The position numbers were made by a program, and so were the translations under genes. Positions 31,596 to 42,868 of a stretch of 64,000 nt of DNA are shown here, piece after piece; position 1 is the first letter of the stretch, and each line of letters starts with the position of its first letter. Under the pieces are notes generated by a model. The model saw only the letters and a program-made list of their open reading frames with translations, searched no databases and was not told where the DNA came from. The DNA comes from Chaetomium olivaceum (taxonomy: Eukaryota > Ascomycota > Sordariomycetes > Sordariales > Chaetomiaceae), in contig JAYWVB010000001.1 in assembly GCA_039881045.1 (NCBI GenBank), positions 496,001 to 560,000 on the forward strand, given 5' to 3'.

Positions 31596-34333
31596 ATGTC
31601 TTCGGAGCACACGCCGCTCCTCACCAAGGTCCGGGTCGCCGAGCCCCGGCCCCGGTACCCCCATGCCGTGTTGCGCCGCTTCTGCACTGTCGCTCTGGCA
31701 TCTATCTTGATATGGTTCTTCATCGCCGTGGCTGTGGCCATGACATTCTTGGATGGCCACTCCCATCACGATGACAAATGGTCATGGCCCGGCTGCGGCG
31801 GCAAACCAAAGGTGGACTATGATCAGCTGCAGCGCATCCTCCTTGACACCCCTACCAGCAAACACGCCGAGGAATGGAGCAGATACTACACTTCCGGGCC
31901 TCATATCGCCGGCAAGAACTACTCCCAGGCGCTCTGGACCAAGAACAAGTGGGAAGAGTTCGGCATCAAGGCCGATATCGTATCCTACGATGTCTACATC
32001 AACTACCCGGTCGACCACCGCCTGGCTCTTCTAAAGAAGAAGAAGCACGACGACGGCACCTCGGCTTGGAAGGTGTCATACGAGGCCTCCCTTACCGAGG
32101 ACGTTCTTGACGATGATCCGACAAGCAGCCTGTCAGACCGGATTCCCACCTTCCACGGCTACTCCGCCTCCGGCAACGTTACCGGCTCGGTGGTTTATGT
32201 CAACTACGGTACTTACCAGGACTTTGCCGACCTGGTCAAGGCCAACGTCACGCTCAAAGACAAGGTGGCTATCGCCCGTTATGGCGGTATCTTTAGGGGT
32301 CTGAAGGTCAAGCGCGCCCAAGAACTCGGAATGGTTGGCGTCGTCCTATACAGCGACCCCGGCGACGACAGAGACGTCACTGAGGAGAAGGGCGAGAAGG
32401 TGTACCCCGATGGGCCTGCCCGCCAACCCAGCAGCGTGCAACGGGGAAGCACCCAGTTTCTGAGCTTTGCCCCAGGCGACCCGTAAACCTCACCCGGCCC
32501 CTCTCTAAGGACCCGTTACTGACGACACCAACAGGACAACTCCGGGATACCCGTCCAAGCCGGGTGCCCCCCGCCAGCCGGTGCACACGGCCATTCCGAG
32601 CATTCCCTCGATCCCCATTTCGTACAAAGACGCGCTTCCCATTTTGAAAGCGCTCAACGGCCACGGACCAAAGGCCGACGACTTCAACCAGTACTGGACC
32701 CGTAACACGGGGCTGGGGTACAAGGGCGTGCACTACAACATCGGGCCCACCCCCGACGATGTTGTGGTCAACTTGTACAATAAGCAGGATTATGTGACCA
32801 CTCCTCTGTGGAATGTCATCGGCGTCATCAACGGCACCATTTCCGACGAGGTCATCAGTAGGCAACCCCCCACATTCTACCACTGATGCTGTACGCTAAT
32901 CGCACCATTTTCAGTCGTTGGCAACCATCGTGATGCTTGGATTGCAGGAGGCGCCGGTGACCCCAACAGCGGGTCTGCTGTGATGAACGAGGCGATACGT
33001 TCCTTCGGTGAGGCAGTCCGACAAGGCTGGAAGCCTCTCCGCACCATTGTATTTGGAAGCTGGGACGGCGAGGAGTACGGACTCGTTGGCTCCACTGAAT
33101 GGGTAGAGGAGTACTTGCCCTGGCTCAACCACGCCAACGTGGCCTACATTGTATGCTCTGCCACCATCCCCCGTCCCCGTACGTCTTGCTAACCTCGGTA
33201 GAACACCGACGCCGCGGTCCGGGGCACCGAGTTGACTACAGCAGCAGCTCCTCTGCTTGATAACGTTATCCACGCTGCCACCGCCGTCGTCCCGTCTCCG
33301 AACCAGACCATCCCTGGCCAGACCGTCCATGACCTATGGGACAAGAGGATTAGGACCATGGGCAGTGGCAGCGACTTCACCGCCTTCCAGGACTTCGCCG
33401 GCATCCCATCCATCGACATCGGCTTCAACTCGGCTCCCGGCGCAGCTGTGTACCACTACCACAGCAACTACGACAGCTTCCACTGGATGGAGAAGTACGG
33501 CGATCCGGGCTTCATCTACCACCGCACCATGGCGCAGGTCCTCGGCCTGATCACCGCCCAGCTAGCCGACCTCCCCATCATCTCCTTCCGCGCCGCCGAC
33601 TACGCCCGCGCTCTCGACCGCTACGTGAAGAAGGTCGAGGACCAGCTCGACGCTGCCCTCGCACCCCCATCCACATCAGCCCTTGAAGAAACAGCCTCCC
33701 TGCTACTCGACGATGACGCCTACTTCGAACTCCGCGGCAGCACCCGCAACACCTCCACCGCCACTGCTGGTATCCTGTCGACTATCACCACCACCTCCTC
33801 CTCAGCCGAAACCTTCAAAACCTCCCTCCAGCGCCTACACAAGGCCGTAGCCAAGCTCGCCGTCCGCGCCGCGAGGCTCGACAAGCGCGCCGACGAGCTG
33901 GACGCGAAACTGCGCGGCGCCCATCTCCCCTGGTGGAAGTGGCCTGCCCGCCTGCACCTGGGGTGGCAGGCGCGCAAGGTCAATACCAAGTACAAGCTGA
34001 TGGAGCGCGCGTTCCTGTTTGAGGAGGGGCTGGATGGCCGGCCGTGGTTCAAGCACGTCGTGTTTGCGCCGGGGTTGTGGACTGGTTATGCTGGTGGTGA
34101 GTTATTCCTTATTTTCTTTTTCTTTTTTTCGTTTCTGTTCCCCCTTTGTTTGGTTTGCTCTCCTCTCTTTTGAGGAGGGTTGCTGTTGCTGTGATAGGTG
34201 AATGCTAACGGGAAATGATATAGCGGTGTTCCCCGGGCTGGTGGAAAGTATTGATGATGAGGACTGGGTGAATGCGGAGAGGTGGGTGGATATCATTGAG
34301 AGTCACTTGAAGAATGCTGCGCACCGGTTGTGA
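31596..34333 (+). CDS. M28 metallopeptidase, glutamate carboxypeptidase II/transferrin-receptor type
   Basis: Type II membrane protein of the NAALADase/Tre1-Vps70 group, probably Golgi, endosomal or vacuolar. Exons 31596..32482, 32535..32857, 32915..33150, 33202..34096 and 34224..34333 give 816 residues. Residues 33-55 form the membrane anchor (VALASILIWFFIAVAVAMTF). A protease-associated domain follows (DKVAIARYGGIFRGLKVKRA). The zinc site is intact: H and D in VVGNHRDAW, D in GGAGDPNSGSAV, the EE pair in SWDGEEYGLVGS, D in NTDAAVRG, and H in YHYHSNYDSFHWM. A C-terminal dimerisation domain ends HLKNAAHRL. All ligands are present, so an active peptidase is expected rather than a receptor-like form. 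Introns are 52, 57, 51 and 127 nt. Confidence 0.92.
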
Positions 34334-34755
34334 GCACTTGGAGATCGTAAGAACTGGATAGGGGTTGGAGGGTTGGATCGCCGTGGAGATATTGGCCAAG
34401 GTAAATGATATACGGGTTGTACATGAAAGGTCAGATTGTCGAATCACGGAGCTGTTGCTTCCCCTTCCTCTGCTATAGATACACCAATGGACATTCAACA
34501 TGAACCGGCTTTTACTGCGTAGTCATTCTTGCATGGAAACCTTCAAACACCTATCGACTGCTACTTGATTAAACACCCTGGGTATACATCCCTCACAAAA
34601 TCACAAACAAACAAACTAGCGCCCCTATTCAACCAAACCCCCTAACCCCCCCTATGACCAACCCCCCACCACTCTCCACTGCATAACTCGTATCTCTTAT
34701 ACCTTCCCCTTCCCTACCCCCCTACCATACTACCCCTCTGACTCCTTCTCATGGC
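34334..34755. other. Convergent intergenic interval
   Basis: About 420 bp between converging genes, with C-rich low-complexity sequence near 34620-34740. Probably 3' UTRs only. Confidence 0.4.
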
Positions 34756-35957
34756 TTAATCACGACGCACCTGATCTGCCCCTAACTCTCCCGCAACCAC
34801 CCCCCCCGTCTGATGCGGCTGGTTATTATGTTGCTGCGGCGGCGGCGTAGGCTGCATCTGCGCATGCTGCTGCTGCTGCTGCTGTCCAACCAAAGAAGAA
34901 GGCGCCTGGCTATCCCCCGTCGGCTGCGGCACGATCGGTTGGGGCTGCTGCTGCTGCTGCTGCTGCGGCTGCTGTTGTTGGGGATATTGTTGGGGAAATT
35001 GCTGGTGCTGGGGATATTGCTGCTGCGGCGGTAGCTGCTGCATCTGGATGGGCATGCCCTGCACCGGCACGGGGCCGTAGCCCGGGGCCGGGTAGAACGG
35101 CGGGGGCTGGCCCTGGAGGTGGGCGGGGATGGGCTGCTGCGGCGGGTATGGCTGCTGCTGTTGTTGCGGGTATACGGGGTTTCCTGCCTTGTCGGTGTAT
35201 ACGAGGACTGGGGCGGCGCCCGTGTTGGGTTGGCGGGGGCCGGGGGGCGTGCCGGGCGTGGAGTGCAGGCCGGCGGCGCGGTGGCGGTGGAGGCGGATGG
35301 AGTGGATGATCAGGGCGATTAGGAAGAGGACGCTGACGGGGTGGGTTAGACGTGGTCTTGGGGGATGGTCTAGGGAAGGGAACTGGGGCGGAGAACGTAC
35401 AACTCGAGACCGCCTAGCCCAGCGGCAGCCGCCTGCGTCGCGAGCCAGACGAGTTCAAAGTCGGAAAAGTAGGAGTAGCTAAATGACGAATAGTCATCGA
35501 CGAGAGCAAACGTGGCCCCGACGCGGGCTGCCAGAAGGGCAAAGGAGCAGAGCCACATGACAACGAAGAAGATGTCGAGGCCGAGAACGGCCCAGTAGTT
35601 GTAGGCCGCGGGCGGGCCAAATTTGGCGACCAAGTGGTAGACGGAGGATAGCATTGTCATTATGGCCTGGGCAGTCGCGGTGAGTTTTCATGTTCGTCCA
35701 GTGCGTGAGTGTTTGTTTGGTACTTACCACTGCCAATATGAAGTTGTTTCCGTCGAACGGGAGGTAGGAGATGCCTTGGACTGTTAGTCAAGTGCCCGTT
35801 ACGTGAAGCCAAGAAATAAAATACCATATCCTGCCAACCCGAGAATGATCAAGGACAGAACAAGCTGCACAATCCTGATGGCGATGAAGCCCTTGGGGAG
35901 GAGGGGAATATGCTCCCGCCCCGGAGGCAGGCCGACTGCAAATTGCGGGTTACTCAT
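34756..35957 (-). CDS. MARVEL-like four-TM membrane protein with Gln-rich tail
   Basis: Small integral membrane protein of the fungal MARVEL type, likely plasma membrane or secretory compartments; molecular role unknown. Minus-strand exons 35957..35825, 35774..35728, 35666..35401 and 35332..34756 give 340 residues. Four hydrophobic helices are visible: IRIVQLVLSLIILGLAGYG, SSVYHLVAKF to WAVLGLDIFFVVMWLCSF with the adjoining ALLAARVGATFAL, and FVLFLIALIIHSIRLH after the third intron. A conserved-looking DDYSSFSYSYFSDFEL loop lies between helices 3 and 4. The last 190 residues are cytosolic Pro/Gln-rich, with CAG-coded runs of up to eight glutamines, a typical fast-changing tail. All introns are GT-AG and fix the frame. 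Family assignment rests on helix layout. Confidence 0.8.
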
Positions 35958-37160
35958 GGTCGACAGTGTTGTGTAGCTTCTACAAGTCTAAGAGACGACG
36001 AACAACTCTCGAAAGGCACTGAGGTGTGGTGGTGAGGAGGAGAGAACCACAGACGTGGAACACAACAACAAAGAGGACGGTCGCCCAACGGTGTGATGGG
36101 GAGAGAGGGCCCGAGTCCGAGCCATGTGCGCCTCGGGCCCATGCCGACCTTTTCAACAAGGGCAGTCTGCCTCATCAAACACGGCATGAACCCGCCGCTC
36201 TTTCCCTGCTCTTGGGCGCGGCGGGAACAAGCCACTCAGACTTTCCCAAAATTAGCGTCTTCTGGGGGTGCTGGCGTACACGCATGGTGCTTTGGTTTGT
36301 GCCAGGGGGTGTGCGTGCGGCTGAGAAAAGCCGAACTTTGATTGGAAGAGGGTAGGCGAAGAGAGGGGAAGATGACCAGAACCGTGCCGTTGATTCGACC
36401 ATCCATGGAATCTCCTTCGGGACTTGACAGTGCGGCTCTGAGAGAAGTGCTTGTGCGGATTGAGGGTGTGTGGAGAGGCCGTTCCTTGGAGTGGGAAGGT
36501 TCCGAGGCGTGGGTTGGGTTTTGTATGTATAACATGCGTAACTAACGAGAGAGAGAGAGGCCGTATTTTCGAAAACAAGAGGATTTGGGACGACAGAGCG
36601 GAAAAAACAGTTGCGATATAAAATCATCTTTCGAGCATGTATGTACATACATTCATCAATACTAGTCCCCTGCCGCTGCGCATATGCCAAGGTGGGAACA
36701 TTAACAAACATGTGGTGAATTGTCTTCCACGCCCACCCATCCATACATATAGATATACCGGGGCCTTTCGTCAGCATCATTGCCTCCTGCATCATCTGCA
36801 AGCCCGATCTGTACATAAATAACATGCAAAGGGCTAGCTCGCCCTACCTTCCCCCTGTATATAACACCACCACCCAATAACTCGCCCGAAGAAGTCATGT
36901 AAAGTAAAGTATGACAACCATCTCCGAATGAAAATGCCGCTAAAATGAAGATAAAACCGGGCCGATAGTGAGTAAAAAAAAAAAAAAAAAAAAAAGTAAA
37001 AGTGAAGATGAATAGCAAGAACCATGAGGAAACGAAGAAGGGAAAACCAGCGGCCATGATGGGTATCCGAACAAAGCCTAAGTAAGCAAAGAAAACTGCA
37101 ATTCCTCCTCCGAACACCTGCCCGGTGCATGCCAAATCTAGCATCAAAACCGGAAGTCTC
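35958..37160. other. Intergenic interval between the MARVEL-like gene and SPA2
   Basis: 1.2 kb containing the promoter of the MARVEL-like gene, a short (GA)n tract near 36546-36560 and a run of 22 A at 36974-36995, the latter in the likely SPA2 3' UTR. No coding sequence is supported. Confidence 0.45.
36974..36995. repeat. A22 homopolymer
   Basis: Uninterrupted run of 22 A on the + strand (T on the SPA2 sense strand), about 170 bp past the SPA2 stop codon. Its length is likely polymorphic. Confidence 0.9.
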
Positions 37161-40022
37161 TTATGCAAAGTCATCCGCGCCGCCATCCAAAACGAGCCGG
37201 TCAACGTTCTGCACGAGCTCCTTGGTCTCCCGCGCAATCTCAAAGGCGATGGGCGGCAGAGTCTGCGTCCACATGTGCCACTCGTGGCTCCTGCTGTCGC
37301 TGCCGCCAGCCGCGAGGTCGAGCCCACGGCTGCCAGCCTCCATGAGGCGCTCGCGGCACTCCACCAACCGCTTGACCAGTTCGGGGCCGTCAGGGCCCGG
37401 GCCGGCTGCCGCCTGCGTCTCTGCCGTTACTTGCCCAACGACGTCGGTGATGACGCCAATCTCCTCCGTGACCTGGTTGATGTTGGCATCATCGCGGACC
37501 AGCTGGACAAGGTTCTGGATCGTTTGGACGAGAACGGCCGTTTGGTCTTCGAGGTAGATTTTGAGGTCCTCGATCCGTCTGTCGGGCCGTTGAGAGTTGT
37601 TGTAGAGGCCGTTCCCATTGCCGTTGGTGTTGGCGGCGATGGGCAGGGCCTTTTCCAGGCCCCCGTATCCGCCTTGACTACCGTTGGTGGCCCCGTTGCG
37701 AGCCATCGGGCCCTTTGCAAACGACTCTCGCGGCGAGCTGACGGGGCTGTAGGCAGATGAATCGGCGCTCGCTCGGCTCCTGGGACCCAGGCCTTGGAAC
37801 GGCGGGGGTGGCGGTAGCGAAGCTTGAACCGATGTGATGCTGGATACCTTGCTCTGCCCGTTGCTTTGCGGGGAGAAGAAACCAGTCGAATCCACAGGGG
37901 TCACGGTTCCGTCATCATCCTCTTCCAACTCGTCTGCCGGAGTGGTGCGAATCTTGGCTGCGCGAAGCAGCTCAATGACCGCCGCGACCAGATGGGATGC
38001 CGCTGCATCAAGCAGCGACACCGGGGAGATGCCAGCTGAGCTCGCGAAATTCTTCGAGGCCGTGATCATGTTGTTGGCCGTAGACGACACCCGGGACTTG
38101 GGCTTCTGATACTGCATAGCGGCCTCTCCGTTTTGCGCCGACGTGTCGATGTCCTTGGTGATCCGCCGGACACTGACCACAACCGCCTTCATAGCGTCGA
38201 TTACGCGCTCCGGGTCCGCACGAGCCTGTCTGAGAAGATCGTCGATGGCGAGCTGGAATTTTGTGACGTGGATATCCTTAACCAACCCAGTGTCCTCCAC
38301 AAAACCCTTCTCGCGGACGTATCTGCCCGCGTCCTGGTCGGCCGTGAGCCCGGCAGAGGAGCCGCGCATGTCGCGCAGCTGCGTTTTGGTGCGCGCATAG
38401 CGATTCTGCCACTCCCGTACTTCATTCTCGAGCGACTCTATCGTCTTCTCCATCTCGGATTGCCTATCCCAGGTGGCGCCGCTCTGCTGAGATATCGTCC
38501 TCATCTCCCGAAGGAACTCTTGCGCTTCCCGCCGCACCTCCTCGGTCACTTGCTCCTGCTCTTCCAGCGCCATACGCAGCGCTTTGTTCTCCCGTTCCAG
38601 CTCGGCGTCGGCCCCTCCACTTGGCGCCGAACGGCTCGCGTTCTTGACCTGCGCCAGCTCGTCCCTCAACTCCTGCGTTTCACTTTCATGCTCACCCCGG
38701 AGCCTATCGATCTCTCGCTGCAGGGAGTCATTCAGCTCCTGAGCTTCGGCGAGTTTATCCTCCAGGTTCGCGCGGGTACTATCCCACTCATGTTTTGCCG
38801 AGTCTGCCGCTGCCGCTTTCGAGCGTTCGCCATCCAACGCGCCGTTTAGTTCATCATCCTTTCGCTTTAATGTGTCCTCCATGCCGTCAAGTTTCTCCCG
38901 CAAATCTCTGATCTGCTGTTCATATTCTTCAATGAGCTTCTTGTCGGGCTATAATTTTGGGTTAGTGGTAAGGCTCAGCGGTACGGGAAGGAGAAAACAA
39001 ACCTCAGATTGCCCTGCGGTGCGCTGCATCCCATATGGTGCGTTCGGGTCCGGACTCGTGGGGCTGATAGCATCATCGTCCTCCTCTACCATCGTGCTCT
39101 TGTTGGGAACGATCGTATTGCTCTGAAACTGTTTCGGCATCGGCCTCCCGTACTCGCCATTTGGTGGTATACCCGGTGATGGTGGAATCGGGAAGCCAGC
39201 CTGCAGGGGCGTCGGCAACCCGCGCCCGCTCCGTACTGAGCTGGCTTCGGAGGGCCGTCTCCGACTCTGGTTCCTTGGGGGATACCCATTCATTCCATTC
39301 ACAGGTGTCTGCGAGCGGCTCTGCGGTCCCCCACGAACAGACATCGGGCTTCCTACGCGAGGAACATCCGGGCCGGCAAAACGAGGAAATCTCCGCTCCA
39401 GCTCGCAAAAGACGTCGGTGGCCAGGTCACGGAACCGCGGTGGGCCAAGGGAGGAGAGCTTCTGACGTGCTTGGTTTCGCTTTGGGTGGAAATTTTCCTC
39501 GGGCAACAGGTAATCGGGAGGCCCCGAGCCGGGGGGAGCACCTGGGGGCACTCGGGCCGCAAGTTCGCGTCGCTTCAGCTCGTCGTAAACGTCGGTACTG
39601 AGTTCAAGGAATTGGACGCCGGTAAGGCGCTGCAGCTTATCGCGAGCCTTGTTCGGTGGGGGCTTCGGGTTGCCATCGCGCGATGTTGCCGAGAGGAAGC
39701 GCTTGAGGGAGACATAGTGCTCTGACAGCATCAACTCCTGGTTTTCCGACTGTTGGCTCTGGCTTCTCCCGCTCTCGCTCCTTGCATATAGGTTGGTGCC
39801 GGCGCTCGATCGACCGACGGAAGCGGGCGGCGAGGGGCCGCCGACGCTCCTCGGTCCTGGCGGGAAGTTGTTCATCGGCTTTACTGGTCCCGCAGAGTCG
39901 GGCGGTGTGCTGAGTTGACCTCGGTTATTCTGGTATGGAAGCCCGTCCTTATCGATGACTGGATATGACCATTCGCTACCGCCTACAGAGACAGGTGACA
40001 GTGGTGCATTGCGGCCATTCAT
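37161..40022 (-). CDS. SPA2: Spa2-type polarity scaffold (GIT/SHD domain)
   Basis: Polarisome scaffold that organises hyphal tip growth and binds MAPK-pathway kinases and Bni1-type formin in yeasts. Minus-strand exons 40022..39003 and 38948..37161 give 935 residues. Two Spa2 homology repeats lie in the N-terminal part: HYVSLKRFLSATSRD followed by ARDKLQRLTGVQFLELSTDV, and FHPKRNQARQKLSSLG followed by RFRDLATDVFCELERRFP. A disordered region leads to a long coiled coil (about residues 345-560: KKLIEEYEQQIRDLREKLDG onward). The C-terminal domain contains VVSVRRITKDIDTSAQNG and ends LDGGADDFA. The single intron is 54 nt in phase 0. It is larger in its disordered middle than yeast homologues but has all expected blocks. 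Confidence 0.92.
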
Positions 40023-42039
40023 GGTATTCGGGTGTGATTCGTAGGGGGCGTTGGCCGTCGCAAGCGGGCGTCAAGGAGGGTAGCCAGCGGGCGCAAGGGT
40101 TCGTGGGGCCCAAGGGCGGAAATTGGCGCTCGCTGAGTGGCGGCGAGAGCGCACGCAGCGAAAGGAAATTATTACAATAAAGGATTAAACCGGACGACGA
40201 GGCGGCGGGGAACGGTGGTCGAAAGTTGACACAGCATGAAACGCCTTGACGCTCGGCAAACGAAGGGTCGCCAGGCACGGCGAGCGTGCAGGTCTGCTAG
40301 GTCTGCTGGAAGGAAGGCTGAAGTGGCACGGCCCGACCACTCGGAACAGCACACACAAAGATATACAAGATCTGGTCCGATATGAGGCGGCCCGGCCTGT
40401 TGGACTGCTGAACCTGCTGATTGCTGTTGGGGGTCGTGTGCTCGTAGCTGGGGGGGCACAGGGATGGCCGTCGTGAAAGGCCGTTTCGTCGTCTGGTCTG
40501 GTCTAGTGTGGTTTCGTCTTTACTCGGCTGCCACGAAGCTGCAAATGAGTGGCGGAAATGAAGAAAAGAATGGAAGTCGAGCACGAGTCGGGAGAGCAAA
40601 AGCAGAGCAGCAAGAAACAGAAACAGAGCAGCAAAAGGAGCAAAAAAAGAGCCGGACCGTCTGTGAAGCGCAAGCAAACAACGACCGCGTCCTTTTAGGC
40701 AGCGTGTAATTACAGATGACCACCGACGACTCTGCGGTGCGGGTCTTGGGAATCACCGAGACGTGGGATTTGGGGGTGCGAAAAGCCACGAAAAGGGCAA
40801 TGAATCGCCCAAGCGGCCCCTGATGACGACCCCGGTAGGGCCACAGCTGGGTGGCGATTGGTTTGGCAGCTGAGCTGCTGGGGATTGGTGCTGGGGGTGC
40901 AATTTCCTTGTCCAGGTAGTCGCGCGCTACGGCAGGAACATCTCGGCGAAAGGAGGCGGGAAGGCGGAGACAGGGATGGGCGGGGGATCGACCCTGCAAG
41001 TCAACTTTTTTCTTTGAAGCCGATGCTGCTCTGTCAGTTCGGTCGAGTTCGGCTCTTCCCATCGAGACAAAGCATGGCGAGCTGAACCGAGACTCTCTTT
41101 GGCCACCCTAGGAGAGGAAATCCGGGGATCTTCGGGGAAGAACAAAGGGATGTTTTGTATCTCCATACAACCTGAGCCGAGTTCCGTGAAACACGCCTTC
41201 CCCCGAGACATTTGCGGACTCCCTCGAAACCCAAAGCCTCTTTCTTTTTTGGGCCTTCTTTCAACTCCCTTTCCCCGTTCATGGGCCAAAGGTCCCGTCT
41301 TTTAAGAAACACTGGGCCTTCATTACGTGCCAACAATGATGTGTTGCACATACAACCATATGTGTGTTTCGGTAACTCCGTTTAGAAGAAAGAACAATGA
41401 GCAGTTATCCAACGACATGGCTCGGCCACACAGGCACTCACTACCTTAATCCGGCGATACCGTTTGTTCGGCTCTCCCCGTCGCACAAGGTCGACGCAGG
41501 AACAAGAGCTGTCAATGTCAAGTCCCGTCCGCATTGGCTCCCGGGCCCTTCTCCGCATATCCCCCATACTTCGGCGTTTGATAGTCCGGGTAACGGGTAA
41601 AATCACGATTTCCCACTCATGCCGCTACACTACGCTTCCGCAGGCCAAGAGCTTTGAGAGATTTCTCGAAACCGAGTCATCATTTGTTTCGTTGCGAGTC
41701 AGCCAAGAACCTCAATGTCTTAGAGAGGAAGCCCTCCCATGCCACCCTTGTCGCCCCAAAGCAGGAGCAAACACCGGGGCCTCCGAGAGTCCACACTAAC
41801 TAACTAGGATGCTGGAAGGCCGGACATGAGCTGGTCGTTAACTGATCATCACCCAAAGTTCCCCTTTCCTGTGTATGGTGATAGCGGGGCGGCGCCCCAT
41901 AACTACTTGTCATAACTATCGTAGTAAAACTCATGGCCTGATGATGCCTGGTATCTCTCGAGCCTGTCCTGACGCCCAATCCCGTCCTCCCAGTTGCCCG
42001 ACCGCCAAACGCCTTTATAGAGAAAATCGATGAAAACAT
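40023..42039. promoter_or_regulatory. SPA2 upstream region and SSU72 3' flank
   Basis: 2 kb between the SPA2 start and the SSU72 stop, both on the minus strand. The GC-rich first 700 bp probably contain a long SPA2 5' UTR and promoter. No open frame has family likeness and no repeat is recognised. Confidence 0.4.
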
Positions 42040-42868
42040 TCAAAACCAAGACAAAGTCCACGTGGAAGGCAGACCGGGCCACCTCTCCTGCCACTCGCCC
42101 AAAACCTCGGGCACTCGTTCGTCAAAGCTCGCACGGCTGGCAGCGCCCCCGGCATCGAAAACGGCCGCCCCCACCTTGTCGCGCTCCTCCATCGCGGCTC
42201 TGTTCAGAGAATCCGCGAGGTCGACCATAGCCCCACCGCCAATCGAGGCATCCTGGTGGTTGTCCTTGATGTCGATGTTGATGACGTGGACAGGTCGATT
42301 CAGCGGAGAGCCACGGTTGAGGAGGTCATCCACCACGGCATCCCAGCAACGCTCCTCGCAGGTGATGACAATGTCAGGCACGCCGGCCTCCATGCCTACG
42401 CTCCCTTGATCCTTTTCATGCTTGACCCTCGGCATCCCGACCTGCCAGTCCTGCCACCGCTCGGGACCCCATTTGATGACGCGGTTCCGCCCCAGCATAT
42501 TCAGCAGGCCGTTCGCCCGGTACAGACGGGGGTCCTTGGCTTCGAGCTCGCGGTAGATGCTGTCGTATGATGTCTCATTGAATTTGTAGACGTTGGGTTG
42601 GGTAATGGTGGGCCCTGGCAGCCGCACGAGGGATCCGGTTCCAAAAGAGATGACGGGGTAGTTGGCCTGAGCGAGGCGTAGATGCCCTTCCATTGACCTA
42701 GTCCACGTTAGATCGTTGCTGGATGTATACAATGAAACCCGAAGGTTCTTACCGGTTCTGGTTGCTCGCGCAGACGGTGCAGAACTTCAACTTGAACCCC
42801 GACGCGTCTTCCTGCTGGCCATTTTGGGGCGTGGCCGCAGAGCCCGCATTTCCGTTCGAGGTTTCCAT
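42040..42868 (-). CDS. SSU72: RNA polymerase II CTD phosphatase Ssu72
   Basis: Phosphatase for Ser5/Ser7 of the Pol II CTD and component of the cleavage/polyadenylation factor. Minus-strand exons 42868..42753 and 42697..42040 give 257 residues. The N-terminus has a short extension before [20 protein letters not shown], which holds the catalytic C-x5-R signature (CASNQNR); the intron splits this arginine codon. Downstream are YPVISFGTGSLVRLPGP, the substrate-loop region DPRLYRANGLLNMLGRN, and DIVITCEERCWDAVVDDLLN with the second-shell aspartate region. It ends WPGLPSTWTLSWF. The intron is 55 nt, GT-AG. All catalytic elements are present. Confidence 0.94.

Noticed and set aside
37125..37760. 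211-codon open frame on the + strand
   Set aside because: It is antisense to SPA2 and follows from that gene's GC-ending codon use; no family likeness.
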